Of a stretch of DNA of 32,755 nt, positions 31,886 to 32,755 are shown one piece after another. The number at the start of each line of letters is the position of its first letter. The first letter of the stretch is position 1. The notes beneath the pieces are model-generated. The model was not told where the DNA came from, did not search any database, and saw only the letters and a program-made list of their open reading frames with translations. The position numbers and the translations under genes are program-made. This DNA comes from Plantago elongata (taxonomy: Eukaryota > Streptophyta > Magnoliopsida > Lamiales > Plantaginaceae): contig JAYMSP010001385.1 of NCBI GenBank assembly GCA_036897095.1, positions 1 through 32,755 on the forward strand, written 5' to 3'.

Positions 31886-32755
31886 CATGTTTTTACCTAT
31901 TTTATTCATGTACTAGTTCGCTTAATCATGCCTAATTTAATTGTAAGACGATTTTCGAACCGCAAAAAGATGTAAAAAGACAACAAAATTATATCATCCA
32001 CGTGATTCCGGGATTCTTTATGAATTTTTTCCTATCTTACTTTAACTTTTTATGCAATATTATATTTTTCATAAAAAGTTAATTATCAAATGATTTTTCG
32101 AGCCTAAAAATTCACCTTTTATGAGACTTGCCGTTTAGGTAGTTTAGAATTCTAAAGAAAATAATATAGAAAGATATGCAGAATCCTGGGTTGGACAGGG
32201 TCTTTGAGACTCGCGAGCTAACGAGAGAGCCTAATCGTCTCAATCGGGTGCAATAATCTAGAGTTCCCTAGCTAATGGATCGGAGGATATTTGGATGAGC
32301 ATTTGAACTCAATCATGATTGAGCTGGAGCAATTTGTATTTGAATAGAATATTAAAATTAATTAATTATTTATCAAAACAGAATTCAATTACAATTTAAT
32401 TTTCACTCAATTTAATCACAATTCAATTCTTTCTTAATTTTCAAATCTATAAAACACAATACAATTTTAATTTTATACCAAATACAAATTTTAACAACTC
32501 AATTACAATTTAGTTACTATTCATCAATTCACCCCAAATCAAACACATTCAATCACAATTCCGATCCAATTCTATAATTAAAGAATGAATCTAATCACAA
32601 AGACTTGTGAGAAACGGACCATGTTACTAATATAAATATGGGGAAAATTACAAATGATACCCCTTAAATATCGACTCTTTTCATTTTCGTCCCTGGATCT
32701 CAAACTATTACAGAATCGTCCGACAATTTGACTAAATGATTTTGAAAATTACAAA
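31886..32755. other. AT-rich end of window with possible partial element
   Basis: No gene. At 32300-32560 there is an A/T-rich repeat (CAATTCAATTACAATTTAAT type) resembling 12480-12600. From about 32640, GGGGAAAATTACAAATGATA looks like the start of a transposon terminal repeat similar in style to the MITE ends, but the window stops before its partner. Confidence 0.4.

Overview
The window is plant nuclear DNA, most likely from a eudicot. Genes have GT-AG introns in AT-rich non-coding DNA, there is a eukaryotic tRNA-Leu, and the proteins are plant-specific (SPINDLY, TET8/9-type tetraspanins, a WAT1-related transporter). I cannot name the species.

Layout. (1) About 215-6663, +: nine 3' exons of SPINDLY, including the last TPR unit and the whole GT41 catalytic region; the 5' part lies outside the window. 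(2) 7150-10530: a repeat-rich spacer. An intact tRNA-Leu(UAG) sits inside a 1.66-kb segment bounded by ~105-bp inverted repeats and is followed by a 62-74 bp tandem array. A second, decayed copy of the same tRNA neighbourhood is split by a ~420-bp MITE. (3) 11113-11780: an LTR-like GC-rich fragment. (4) 13341-14445 and 19085-20855, +: two intact two-exon tetraspanin genes, tandem duplicates. Between them lie a ~400-bp terminal-inverted-repeat element with a tRNA-like core, a tRNA-derived retroposon and the 3' end of a LINE with an RNase H domain. (5) 21101-25230: a tiny tRNA-derived retroposon with a perfect 11-bp target duplication, then a dead MULE transposon (18-bp perfect terminal inverted repeats, broken transposase, two GC-rich palindromic blocks) and a partial second copy in direct orientation. 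(6) 26468-27169: a non-autonomous hAT-like element. (7) 31015-27518, -: a complete seven-exon WAT1-related (EamA/DMT) transporter of 365 aa whose fifth intron carries a larger relative of the MITE in region 2.

The genes do not form a pathway or operon. SPINDLY is a nucleocytosolic protein O-fucosyltransferase, the tetraspanins are membrane-domain/vesicle proteins, and the WAT1-like protein is a membrane transporter. Most of the unusual content is mobile DNA. The items most worth a second look are the tRNA-Leu gene inside an inverted-repeat-bounded unit, the MULE with different palindromic blocks near its two ends, and a 4 x 33-bp coding repeat in the SPINDLY tail.
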